Below are positions 11,351 through 21,497 of a stretch of DNA of 64,000 bases, in pieces. This stretch comes from Camillea tinctor. Taxonomy: Eukaryota > Ascomycota > Sordariomycetes > Xylariales > Xylariaceae. Under the pieces are notes generated by a model that worked only from the letters and a program-made list of their open reading frames with translations, was not told the DNA's origin and ran no database searches. The position numbers and the translations under genes were made by a program. The first letter of the stretch is position 1. Every line of letters starts with the position of its first letter. The stretch is taken from positions 186,001 to 250,000 of the forward strand of contig MU394088.1 of NCBI GenBank assembly GCA_022578605.1, read 5' to 3'.

Positions 11351-12559
11351 TCATACATCCCATTCCTTCTCAACCTCGTCGTTGTCGTCGGTCTCATCGG
11401 GAGTGAGGGCAGCAAACGAGGAGCTGCTGCTAGTGATGATGGGCTTCTTAGCACCGTTGGTAGCAGCAGTTTGCGGTTGGGCAGTAGGAGTCGACTTGCT
11501 GCTGCCGTTCACAGCAGTGGCAGAGGCATCCTTCTTCTTTCCCTTCTTCTTAGTCTTGACTTCGCTCCAAGAGTCCTCCTGACGGAGCAACTCCATCTGT
11601 TCCTCCTCAGAGGGCATACCAGCAGACCAAGAGTCAGTCGTGGCCTTGGTGGCAGCAGCAGGAGCGAGGGTTGCAGCCTTGGCAGGCTCGGCCTTGGGCT
11701 TTTGCTCTACAGTGTCCAGCAGTTGAATCTTGTCACCGCCGTTTGTGTTCTTGGCATCCCAAGCATTCTGAGCGTTGGCCATGAAAGCAGATCCATCCTT
11801 AGCAGCACGTCCCTCGGCAATGCGAGCAGTTCGGCGCTGTTGTTCTTGCTTAACCTTGCGGTCCTTCTCGTCCTCTTCGCGGGCAGCCTTAGCAGCTTCA
11901 GCCTTCTTGCGGTTCTGTCGCTGCTTCTTGGTCTCGGTACGTTCAGGTGCCTTTGCCTTTCGTTCAGCTGGCTTCTTAACAGAGTCGGTATCAGTGAGGC
12001 GCAATACAGAAGGACCGGGGGCAGTTGGCTCAAGCATGTCGGACACGTCACGGCTATCAGCAGCGGCAACGACAGGAGACGTTTGAGGAGACAGATCATC
12101 ATCGGCATCACCAGTGGTCGAGGAGGAAACAGAGGTCTTTTCGGGCATGGCATCAGGAACGATTTCTTGGGCCTTGGATTGCTTGACAGATTTCTGGCGT
12201 TTATCCTCAGACTTTTTAGCAGCGAGCTTGGTACCGGCATGAGCATTGGCAAGTTGACGGGCAAATTCACGGTCGGCCTTCTTGTCTGCAGCTTCTTCTT
12301 GTTCCCAGTTGTAGTTGACACTTGATGAGGTGGCTTCGTTCGTGGTAGCGGTAGGAGTCTTCGGTTTCGGCTTTGGCTTCGTGGCCTTTTCGGCCTTCTT
12401 CTTGGCATCGCCAGCAACCTCGTGCTGTTTGGCTGACTGCTTCACAGCAGCAGCAGCACGCCGAGCCTGGTTTTGTTTCTTCTGGTAAACATAAAGACCG
12501 ACACCGGCAACAATGATTGCCCATCCACCATAGGTGGTGAGGGCCGAGTGGGTATCCAT
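11351..12559 (-). CDS. Lysine/alanine-rich single-pass membrane protein, unknown function
   Basis: Read from the ATG at 12559, this gives 402 aa. The open frame extends 35 codons further upstream, but that part is unlike protein, and the internal start places a clean N-terminal helix (TTYGGWAIIVAGVGLYVYQ) at the membrane. After the helix comes a basic KKQNQARRAAAA stop-transfer segment, then about 330 residues of Lys, Ala and Glu-rich sequence that should form charged coils. Near the C-terminus are a conserved-looking DSWSEVKTKKKGKKK and a final FAALTPDETDDNDEVEKEW. The layout (short lumenal end, one helix, long basic coil in the cytosol) resembles ribosome- or RNA-binding ER proteins of the p180/RRBP1 type. 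That comparison is architectural only. No intron is needed. A long purine-rich block lies upstream on the plus strand (pyrimidine-rich in the gene's sense). Confidence 0.8.
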   Translation of the reverse strand: MDTHSALTTYGGWAIIVAGVGLYVYQKKQNQARRAAAAVKQSAKQHEVAGDAKKKAEKATKPKPKPKTPTATTNEATSSSVNYNWEQEEAADKKADREFARQLANAHAGTKLAAKKSEDKRQKSVKQSKAQEIVPDAMPEKTSVSSSTTGDADDDLSPQTSPVVAAADSRDVSDMLEPTAPGPSVLRLTDTDSVKKPAERKAKAPERTETKKQRQNRKKAEAAKAAREEDEKDRKVKQEQQRRTARIAEGRAAKDGSAFMANAQNAWDAKNTNGGDKIQLLDTVEQKPKAEPAKAATLAPAAATKATTDSWSAGMPSEEEQMELLRQEDSWSEVKTKKKGKKKDASATAVNGSSKSTPTAQPQTAATNGAKKPIITSSSSSFAALTPDETDDNDEVEKEWDV

Positions 12560-15500
12560 GATGAACAAGCCCAACAATTTTGCTCTGTAGGCTTGACCGT
12601 CTGAATTGTTGAGATGACCGAAGCTACCGACAATGGGAAATATGTTGGAACACGATGGAGACAAGCTTTAGACTGATGTGGTTGGTCTTGTGTGCAGCTT
12701 TTCCTCGGCGCTCGTTGTATGCAGCTTGGGGAGGACAGGATACAACAGGGGTAGAAATTAACTGCCACCGGTGATTCTACCAAATTTATAGAGATAGAGA
12801 AGGACAACGCGAACAAACCACAGCTATAAAAGCGAGGATGAGTGGTTGGATCCCCGTAGGGGAGGTAAACTGCTCTGCTGAAGTGGCAATGTTAATGAGG
12901 CCAGATCAGCTCAACTAACAACGATGCGCAAATACGAGAAAGAATAATAGAGAAGGAAAAAAAAGGCCGACCAGCAGACTCTAGTCTGACAGCCGTCCGA
13001 CCGCTGTACTCTGTCAACAATAACCTTGTTGCGCAGCTAGACAAGACAGTCGGGTAGGGGAATTGAATGCATGGGGGTAGAAGAAGTAGGGGTGGTATAA
13101 TAGGAAGAAGGGAAGAAGGATGAGGGATGAGGGATGAAGAGAGAAAGAGAGAAACAGAAGAAAAAGGGTAAAGGGTAATAAGAAGGTTTAAGGTTAAGGT
13201 CAAGGTAGGTAAAGGTAATGGGTAAGGTAGGTACGTAGACGTAGATAGGTAAGTACGGGTTACATGTTATGTATTGTCGGCGTGGGAGTAGGTGTGGATG
13301 CCGATGATGATTGGGAGGGATGTGAATGGATGAATTTTTAAAGTTAGTGAGAAAGGGAAAAATAGAAGGGAAAAAAATAAAAAAATAAAAATAAATCAAA
13401 AACGAACCAGTTTATTTGTTATCAATTGAACAAGAAAAAGAAACTACTATTAACTTATGGATTGATTGATGTGAATTATTTATTTTCTTTTTCTTTTCTT
13501 TTTCCAATTGAATTGAATCGAATTAAATCGGTCGAGCTTTTTCCTCACTCATCAATGCGTAGTGCGTGATGCGTGTGTGATGTGTGATGCGTGATTGATT
13601 GAATTGGAAGACTTGCGAAACTGCGCAATGGCAATTGCTGCAATTGCAATTAAGTGCCGATCAAATGGGATATGTGGCCACTATGCTCTTTCCCCAACCA
13701 CTGCTCCCTTTTCCCCCTCCCCCTGAAATTGAATTTGTTTTGGGGTAATGGTATGTAATTATTAACCTTTAGCGCAGTTTGGGAGCCACTATCATATGCA
13801 TCTCTTGGGTTAGGATGTACCTTTTCATATTGCTGTGTATTTAGGAATTAATATACAACTTGTTAATTTCTTCCATACAACTTAAACTATACAAATTCTG
13901 AAGAGGGAGGGAGATATATAGGGAGCAAAATAGTAAGTTCAAAAACAACTTAATATCTCAGTAAATTTTAAATGGCAAAAGTACTTAACCTAAGGATTTA
14001 AGCTTAGCTAGGTACATACCTATGTACATATGTATATAGCTAACCTACAGGGTTAGCTCCTTTGCCCCTTATTAATAGGTAATACCTCCTATATACATAC
14101 GTATACTGTATAGGTAGATAGTACGCCCTATAGAGTCCTAGTTAAACCTGTTAGTAGTGTACCTAATTCCAAGAATCTTAACTCCGAGTTTACTCCTCCA
14201 GAGTCTACTTGATGTCGGGCTTGTCCTACCTAATCTACATTACTTGCCCAGTCTTCCAAGATTTCTCCATCACGATTTTGATCCCCGAACCATATCCTAC
14301 AAAACTAACCTAAGCTACCACCCAACCAGTGCCAGCCTGCAGCAATAGGGATAGCAGCTTACTTCTATCCGACCTACCCCTTTTGTACACTACAAGCGCG
14401 CATCTAAATAGGTGGTGTAGGTGAAATAATGTGTCCGACGACGGAAAGTTGCTGTCAGCAACAAAATGTGAAAAGAACATTGGCATTGTTGCGGCCTCTC
14501 GGAACTTGGCTGCATGCCCCCATGTTGACAAATTATCGAATCCTCGGGCCATTACTTACCTCCGCATGTAAGCATCTACGGAATAGGTAAGTAGATAGGT
14601 TACCTAGATGAATGGCCAAACTCCCAACGCTTTGCACGGCTTTGCAGACGAACCGAACACTACACTCTCCCCAACAGCAAGACAACAAGTCTCAATTTAT
14701 TACAGAATACCGTTGAAAGCCAGGTTAATAGTAAGGTGGTGTAAGTGTATACTCAGTACATATATGACGATCATGTACATGGAGAACCGCCCCCCATCGC
14801 GAAGATTCCCGTGGTTCTTGTAAGGGTGCATAAGCCTACAAAACCGACCCTCCGGTAACCCTGCAGAGGGCCGCGGGACCTTACAGTTTTATAGTCCTTA
14901 TGACAATCCCAAACCCAGGGTGCCGGATATCTGGAGATGACCTCGCCCTGTTTTATTTTCTATGGTCGTGACAGCTCCATACATAAATGAAAACATTGTT
15001 CACTTCATGTAGTGTTATGGCAGTCTGTGGCCCCTCTACATTCTATTGGCAAAATTATTGATACTACCTAGGTACTTACTTACCTACCAGTAACAGAGTG
15101 GCCTACATGTATCAATATGTAGTAGGCTATCCAGTGTAATTGTAAATCAGACAATAGATCACATGCACTTCGTTGATTATAATTATTCCGATCAAATCGG
15201 GACGGGGACAGGACGGGGACAAACTCCGACTACGGAATTTATCTCAGGTGTTTTATGTAGTACATCCTACACAGTACTCCATAAAGTTACTGTTTATCTC
15301 ACTTCACGGGATGAGGGGCAGTCTAGTAGATCTCCTTACATATCTCCTCCTGGTAGGCCGTCTCCGCTTGCAGTTTTGTAGGCCTCCTCCGCTTGTTTGG
15401 CCTACGAACTAACGGAGTCTGACGGCGTTGTCCACCGATTACCTACCTAGTAGATACAAGTGGGCAAACGTACATTCACTGAGGTCCATTCGATGCAAAA

Positions 15501-15869
15501 CCAAGTCAGAAGATGAAAAAAAAACGTGCATTTAGGTTTAGAACCGGGGAACTAAAGCCAACAGCTTATCAAATTTTTGTCTCTTATTGTGTTTTACTTT
15601 AAAAGACAATAACAAGTTCTAGTTCGTGGGAAACGGTATCATTGAAATTTCTTGTTATTTCAGCCCGATCCCACTTAAACTATCGTTAGAGTGAAGGTAA
15701 TACTTAAGCACCACTACCTAAAATAGAGACGGAGAAAGTATACCAAAGAACTATTTATATTGATACTTATTATTCCTCGAGATATACACACTCTATCGCC
15801 TGAACTTCATTATCAACGAAACCTGAAGGATAAAATCTACGAGAGATAATCATATCTCACTTCGCAGAC
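12560..15869. other. Intergenic, 3.3 kb, divergent promoters at both ends
   Basis: Separates two divergently transcribed genes. The left part holds the leader and promoter of the leftward gene. The middle (13400-14600) is AT-rich with many TAGGTA/TACCTA hexamers, for example near 14010-14050 and 15060-15090. No gene or RNA was recognised. Confidence 0.55.
13077..13170 (-). promoter_or_regulatory. Pyrimidine-rich tract upstream of the membrane-protein gene
   Basis: Nearly pure purines on the plus strand, so CT-rich in the sense of the gene starting at 12559, about 520-610 bp upstream of its ATG. CT-rich tracts are common near fungal transcription starts. Assignment to this gene is inferred from position only. 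Confidence 0.35.
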
Positions 15870-17479
15870 ATGGCCCCGAAGAGCAGAGTCATCATCGACA
15901 CCGATCCAGGCAAGTCTAAATAAATAATCTATACACTCACGAGACAGATATCGAAAACATGATAACCAATATAACACAAAACAAAACTAACCTCCTGATT
16001 GTTATTATTAAATCTTTCGGTTCACAAGTGCTATAGTCCACTAACCATACATATCTTTTCACCAGGTGCCGATGATGTGATGGCTCTACTTCTCGCCCTA
16101 GCCTCCTCGCCCGAGGACATCGAGGTGGTCATGATATCCGTGACGTACGGGAACGTGCCGCTGGAGGCCTGCCTGCGCAACGTGGTCGGCCTCTTCCACG
16201 TCCTCGACCACGAGCTCGAGTGGCGCAAGTCGCAGGGCAAGCCCCTCGGTTTCGAGGGCCTGCGGACTTACAAGCCCATCGTCGCCGTGGGGCCGGAGCA
16301 TGCCCTCGAGGACGAGATACTGATGGCTGACAACTTCCGTAAGAGAGACCTTACCTTACTTTTCTTCCCTTTATCATTTAGTGGCCATGGCTAACGAAAT
16401 TCTATCATAGATGGTGCTGATGGCTTGCACGGTGTTCACGATGCTGTACGTTGTACCAGAGAGAAAGAAGAAAAAGTCTCAGAACTTGAAAATTCGCTCT
16501 CCTAACCACCCCTTAGAACTCTCTATGATATCCTTTTCTAGTATAACTAACAACTAATCAGCATCCGCACCTATCCCCCGCCGACACCTGGAAAGCGCTG
16601 TTCAAAGACGGCGTGCCGGGCCCGGACTCGGAGCCCTCGTTCTGCAAGTACTTCCGGCCGTCCAAGACGCCGGCGCACCAGGAGATCCTGCGGATCCTGC
16701 GCGAGGAGCCCGAGGGCAGCATCTCGATCTGCGCGGTGGGCCCGCTGACGAACCTCGCGCTCGCGGCGTCCGAGGACCCGGAGACCTTCCTGCGCGTCAA
16801 GGAGGTGGCGGTGATGGGCGGCGCGGTCGAGTGCGAGGGCAACGTGACGCCCGTGGCCGAGTTCAACACGTATGCCGACGCGGTGGCGACGGCGCGCCTC
16901 TTCGCGCTGACCTCGGCCGACCCGGCGTCCACGATGCCGCCGGTGCCCCGCGACAAGGCCACGCTGCCACCCTACCCTTCGCCCTTAGCGGGCGGCAAGC
17001 GCCTCAACATCAGCCTCTTCCCGCTGGACATCACGACGCCGCACCTGCTGAACATGGGGTACTTCCTCGACCGCATCGAGGCGCAGCTCGCGGGGGGCAG
17101 CCCGCTGGGCACGTGGGTGAACACCTTCATGGCGGGCATATTCCGGCAGATCCGGTCGATGGAGGGCGAGAACGGGGCGGAGCCGGGGCTGTCGCTGCAC
17201 GACCCCGTCACGGTGTGGTACATGCTGACGCGGGGCGACGAGCGCTGGCGCCGCGTGGTGGAGGACATACGCGTCGAGACGTCGGGCCAGTGGACGCACG
17301 GCATGCACGTGTCGGACCGGCGGGGCCGGGTGCGCGCCGACGGCGTGAAGCTCGACGAGATCCCCGGCGACGAGGCGGGCTGGCTGAGCGCTAAGCGCGG
17401 CAACCGCATCAACCGCGTGGTCAGCAGCCCTGGGTACGAGGCTTTCGCGCCGCTGCTGATGGAGCGGCTGTTTGGTTGA
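15870..17479 (+). CDS. Inosine/uridine-preferring nucleoside hydrolase
   Basis: Four exons: 15870-15909, 16066-16338, 16411-16445 and 16562-17479, giving 421 aa. The enzyme cleaves ribonucleosides to base and ribose for purine/pyrimidine salvage. The diagnostic Ca-binding motif DTDPGADD is at residues 10-17. Later come HGADGLHGVHDA, GPLTNLALAA, the EFNTYAD segment and the C-terminal HDPVTVWYM that carries the catalytic His and a metal Asp. Intron 1 must use a GC donor (GCAAGT at 15910), because only that restores DTDPGADD. A CTAAC branch site lies about 20 nt before its acceptor. Exon 3 is only 35 nt, yet it restores the glycine/histidine loop exactly. At 421 aa it is longer than yeast Urh1 (about 340 aa), as in many filamentous fungi. 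Substrate choice between uridine and inosine cannot be decided here. Confidence 0.93.
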
Positions 17480-18068
17480 GAATGGGGAAGGATGGGGAAG
17501 GGCTAAGATAGATAGATAGATAGATATCTACACATACATATACGGAGGGAGAGATGGATAACCTGGTAGAGTATATGCATTATTACTGGGTAGGGAGAGA
17601 GGAACTACGGGGGTTGAAGACCTTACACAATGGATGAAGCGGGCATAGCAGAAGGTGGTGATGGTATCATTGAGCAAACGAAGAGTAATAGGAGAAAAAT
17701 ATAGCTAGTCGGAGCATAACCACGTAACCTATAGAGCTTCTCTCCTCTTCTTATTCCTTCCTTTATAGCTCTTCTCTTTTCTTCGATGTTAATGCAAATA
17801 ACCGTTATCATCACCATCATCGCCATGTCTTTCTCTTGCTACGATTTCTCTCTTTTTTTTATATCTCAAGTACTTTCCCAAAACGCCAGCCGAATATGCA
17901 AGGGTTGTTCGCGAACAGCAAATATAATCATGCTCCTCGTCTCCGTCTCCGTCCTATCCCCTATTTCCCCCAATCTACGTCTTACATGTTAATGTACCAC
18001 ATACCAGTGTGCCTCATGCTTCCCCTTTGATTTATCCTGGCCTCCTTCAGCTTTACCTCCTTTTTCTA
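17480..18068. other. Convergent 3' spacer
   Basis: 589 bp between the ends of two converging genes, presumably both 3' untranslated regions. It contains a short GATA-type repeat near 17506-17525. Nothing else seen. Confidence 0.6.
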
Positions 18069-18452
18069 CTATATGTGCTTGATGCCCCCGATAGCCGAGC
18101 CCTTCACCTGCTCCCAGTTTATGCTGTCGTCGAGAGCCTCGTCGACGAGCCCTACCACGCACACATTGTCGCCGCGCACGAGGTACAGACCGAGGGGAAC
18201 TTCGGTGGAGGGCTCGTGGTCGTCGGACGTCCGGATGACGCGCTCGACGGTCTGGCCGAGGACCAGGTTCGTGAGTTGGTCGCAGCTTAGCAGGTTACCG
18301 ACTAGGGTTCGCGAGTCGGCAGTGATGATGAGGACCTTTTCTGTGGGATAACTGTCAGAGATTCCACAGCTCTTGTAAGCTCGGGGTATCGAGAGGAGAG
18401 AAAGAGGAGGGGAGAGAAGCTTACTGTTGACGTAGTTGTGGAGGTTCGACAT
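18069..18452 (-). CDS. LSM8: U6 snRNA-associated Sm-like protein LSm8
   Basis: Two exons, 18425-18452 and 18069-18340, giving 99 aa. The donor is GTAAGC and the acceptor CCACAG, and the junction yields NYVNKKVLIITADSR. This is the only splice that gives an intact Sm fold. Sm1 is VLIITADSRTLVGNLLSCD with TNLVL after it. Sm2 contains the LYLVRGDNVCVVGLVDE strand pair with the RNA-contacting RGDNV. LSm8 is the subunit that makes the LSm2-8 ring nuclear, where it binds the 3' oligoU of U6 snRNA for splicing. Length matches the family (about 95-110 aa). The RGDNV signature and the D/E-rich end of Sm2 favour LSm8 over LSm1. The gene converges on the nucleoside hydrolase. Confidence 0.93.
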   Translation of the reverse strand: MSNLHNYVNSKLLSPPLSLLSIPRAYKSCGISDSYPTEKVLIITADSRTLVGNLLSCDQLTNLVLGQTVERVIRTSDDHEPSTEVPLGLYLVRGDNVCVVGLVDEALDDSINWEQVKGSAIGGIKHI

Positions 18453-18825
18453 TTTGAGAAGGGGAAGGAGGAGGAATGAAGAGGAAGAAGAGAAGGCTAC
18501 CTAAAGTAGGTAGTGTAGATCTAAACTATTTCCTTCAAGCTATGATGGGCGCAGGGAATATTAAGGGGAATTAAAATAGGAATAGGGTTGGGCTATACTG
18601 TTGGAATCCCGGTAACTGGTGATTCAATGCGAAATTCCGAATTTGAGGCGTCGAGAATAATAAAATAATAACGAAACACTTTTATTCTCGAAATACTTTA
18701 GCACTTTTAGGTACCAAGTCCCCGATAGCTACACAGGCTACACTAAGGTGAACTCTCTTTTAGTGGGACCTCGCCTTATCTAGATGGCCTGTGCGGGGGA
18801 ATGGGCACCCCGCCAGTTTAGTGTA

Positions 18826-18867
18826 CCTAAGTACTACTTACTTAAGTATACAGAGTAAGTACTTAGG
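18826..18867. repeat. Short inverted repeat (10-bp arms, 22-nt loop)
   Basis: CCTAAGTACT at 18826-18835 pairs with AGTACTTAGG at 18858-18867. It could form a hairpin, or be a chance product of the TAGGTA-like hexamers common in these spacers. Confidence 0.6.
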
Positions 18868-20765
18868 ACGGTACCTCAATGTTCAGGGCTCCCGGAACAG
18901 GAATTATTCCTTATTCCGCTAATTTAGCTTCCAGTGGAATGGATCCATCTGCCAGGTGGAGTTGAACCCGTACCTACATAGTTGTCGTATATACGGAGAC
19001 ACGGCCATTTTCTAAAAAATCAGGGTGCAGCCAGGGTGGGGAATGGATAGGAAATCTTGCCCAGCCGGGCCACATCGCACAGCCCCTGATGGACCTGATG
19101 GACCTTGTTGGAGGCTGATCTCAACCTTAAATCCTAACCCAATTGTTCTTTTACCCGAACCATCTGACCCTCACTTTCTTGTTCCCCTCAATTTATTTCT
19201 TACGACCTATTCGTATCTCACTTATATCTTACATCTGACTACATATAACTTGTTCTAGTTATTGTAACCATCACCTATAGGCCACATACAAAAAAAAAGA
19301 AAAAAAAAAGAAAGGCAACTTAGATTGCTGGGCTATTGCATGTTGGTAAGGTAACGATGCATTTTGTGTTCCCCCTTTTCTTTACTTTATGTTTCCTTTT
19401 TCTTTCGCATGAGCGTCAATACCAACGAATGGTTTCCGCCATATCGGACATGAATCTGCTTTCATGCAAGTTCGTGTTCAACCTCCCACCCCCCTGCAGC
19501 TCTTTTTGAATCTATACGAGCCAACCAGAGTAAAGAGAAACATAGTCACACATTACACAGACAGACCGAGAGAGGCCTCTTTTCTCGCTTCACATCACAT
19601 CCCCTGACTGCTAACTTGTTAGCAACTCATGACCACCATCACTATAACCAACACTTCGGCTACACTTAACCACATAGTTTCGACGTTCACGGTTATGTAC
19701 TAGTTGTAGTTGGTCGTGAGCAGATCACGGCTATGCTGACACTGGTGGCAACGCCACAAGAGTGGCCAATGGCTCTAACCTAGTAGTAGTTCTATTCTAG
19801 TTCCCATCATCATAGCTAGGTAGGTATGCTATACCATAACATCGGGTACATTCATCATTTACTTATATATATATTGATCAACGACCAATAATTATTGACG
19901 TCGATAACTTGAAACAACTCGAGCTAAAATATGTCCTATGTTTCAATTACCCACGTTTGTTGCCTCATCGTCGACCTGATTGGCTGCTCTCCTCCGACCT
20001 TGCGTTGCTTTTCTTTTTACCTCAACCACCCATCCCTTCTTGTTCGGGCTTTAGCAGATCTGACGCCTGCATCATCCCGACCGCTAGTCATGGGTCGATA
20101 CATACCATTGTAGTTCCCCTCCAACCTCACCCTGTCACTTGACCACTCAGCTTGTCTGCTTTACCCCTGAACCGTGTGTGGTTGTATGGCTGTCAATGTA
20201 CAGCTGGGTTAGTACGGAGTATAGTTTGTTTGCTTGAACATGCAGTGTAAGTGAGCCGTCTTCTCTCTCTCTCCCAACCCCAATGAGGGAGCCACTCAAA
20301 ATCTCCCTTCCAGACAAAGGTATAATTTCACCTTCCAGCCCGTGCCATATGACAACTTTTGTTTCCCTTTCTTTGTCGTTAAGCTTCAGCCCCCCCTTTT
20401 TTTTTCCGTTGTTCATCTATATACACTCCCTTACTTCGTACTTGCGGACCGAGTCAGCAGCTTTGCCTTCTTTTAACCCATCACAAGACAAGCAACCATC
20501 TGCTTCTTGTTGAATTTCGTTCACTTCTTTGTTCCCCAGACAAACACTTGTTTGGCACACGAGCTTTAAGTCAAGTCTGTACGCCTACTCCATCGTCTAT
20601 ATATTACTGCTTGATTCCCGACGATCTTTCTCGAAAAGGAAGCATACCGAACAAAATACAATTCACTTTCTACTACCATCGTTTGATACGACTTATTGCA
20701 TTGATTGCATATCATTATCCCTTGAATCTTCATACATATATTTGACAACTTGTCTTATACCCACC

Positions 20766-20797
20766 ACATTCACACACACACATTCACACACAAAACA
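20766..20797. repeat. CA-rich repeat in 5' leader
   Basis: Imperfect CACACA runs about 40-70 bp upstream of the ATG at 20835, within the probable 5' untranslated leader of the secreted-protein gene. Confidence 0.6.
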
Positions 20798-20834
20798 CCT
20801 TGAGGTTTTACCCCCCATTTTACAAACAGCCAAA

Positions 20835-21497
20835 ATGAAGTACTCAACTACCACCGCCGCTTGCGTTCTCTCTGTTGCTGGCAGCGCTCTCGCTGTCCCC
20901 CTTTTGTCCTTGAAGCTGGATGTTGGCAACAACATGACGGCTGCCGACCTGGCCGAGAAGATCGCCGTGGTTGCGCCCATGTCCACCAGCTGCAGCTCGC
21001 AGTTCCCAGAGTGCGTCAACAACACCGCCATGGCCCCTCACTTCCTCAACGCCTTCAATCTGTATGAGATCACCGAGCCCGGCCAGATCGCCGGCGTGCT
21101 GGCCCTGACGGCCTTCGAGTCGGGCGACTACAAGTACAAGCACAACACGAACCCGGACCACCACGGCCAGGGCACGTCGAACCAGCAGATGGCCGAGTGG
21201 AACTACAAGTACGCGAAGTCGATCCCCGAGCTCAAGTCCGAGGTCGCTAAGCAGGACCCCGGCACCTCCGACGCCCAGAAGGACGCCATCCTCAACCTCG
21301 TCGTCCCCGACGAGTACAACTTCGGCACCGGTCCCTGGTTCCTCAAGAACCAGTGCTCGCCCGCCGTGCTCACCGCCCTCGCTCGCGGCGACGACGCCGG
21401 CTTCCAGGAGTACATGGGCTGCGTCGGCACCACCATGACCGAGGAGCGCCAGGCGTACTGGAACCGCGCCAAGTCTGCTTTCGGCCTTAACAAGTAA
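20835..21497 (+). CDS. Small secreted protein, possible lysozyme/transglycosylase-like fold
   Basis: 220 aa from the ATG at 20835, which sits in an ideal fungal CAAAATG context. The frame is open upstream from 20529, but that extension encodes no signal peptide and looks like leader. Residues 1-19 form a signal peptide ending ALA before VPLL. The mature part has potential N-glycosylation sites (NMT, NNT), four or more cysteines, and a conserved-looking block LTAFESGDYKYKHN followed by GQGTSNQQM. The F-E-S-G motif in a helix recalls the catalytic Glu-Ser of soluble lytic transglycosylases and goose-type lysozymes. I have seen similar unnamed secreted proteins in ascomycetes. Catalysis is inference, and the fold could simply be a non-enzymatic secreted helical protein. 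No intron is needed. Confidence 0.85.
   Translation: MKYSTTTAACVLSVAGSALAVPLLSLKLDVGNNMTAADLAEKIAVVAPMSTSCSSQFPECVNNTAMAPHFLNAFNLYEITEPGQIAGVLALTAFESGDYKYKHNTNPDHHGQGTSNQQMAEWNYKYAKSIPELKSEVAKQDPGTSDAQKDAILNLVVPDEYNFGTGPWFLKNQCSPAVLTALARGDDAGFQEYMGCVGTTMTEERQAYWNRAKSAFGLNK

Larger units (their letters stand above)
18453..20834. other. Intergenic, 2.4 kb, divergent promoter region
   Basis: Lies between the LSM8 start (leftward) and the secreted-protein start (rightward). It contains a 10-bp inverted repeat at 18826-18867 and a CA-rich leader just before the next gene. Open frames are not gene-like. Confidence 0.55.

Noticed and set aside
12560..12664. N-terminal extension of the Lys-rich membrane protein
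   Set aside because: The added 35 residues look random, and the ATG at 12559 puts the membrane helix at the natural N-terminus.
20529..20834. N-terminal extension of the secreted protein
   Set aside because: It places the clear signal peptide in the middle of the protein. The internal ATG at 20835 has the ideal CAAAATG context.
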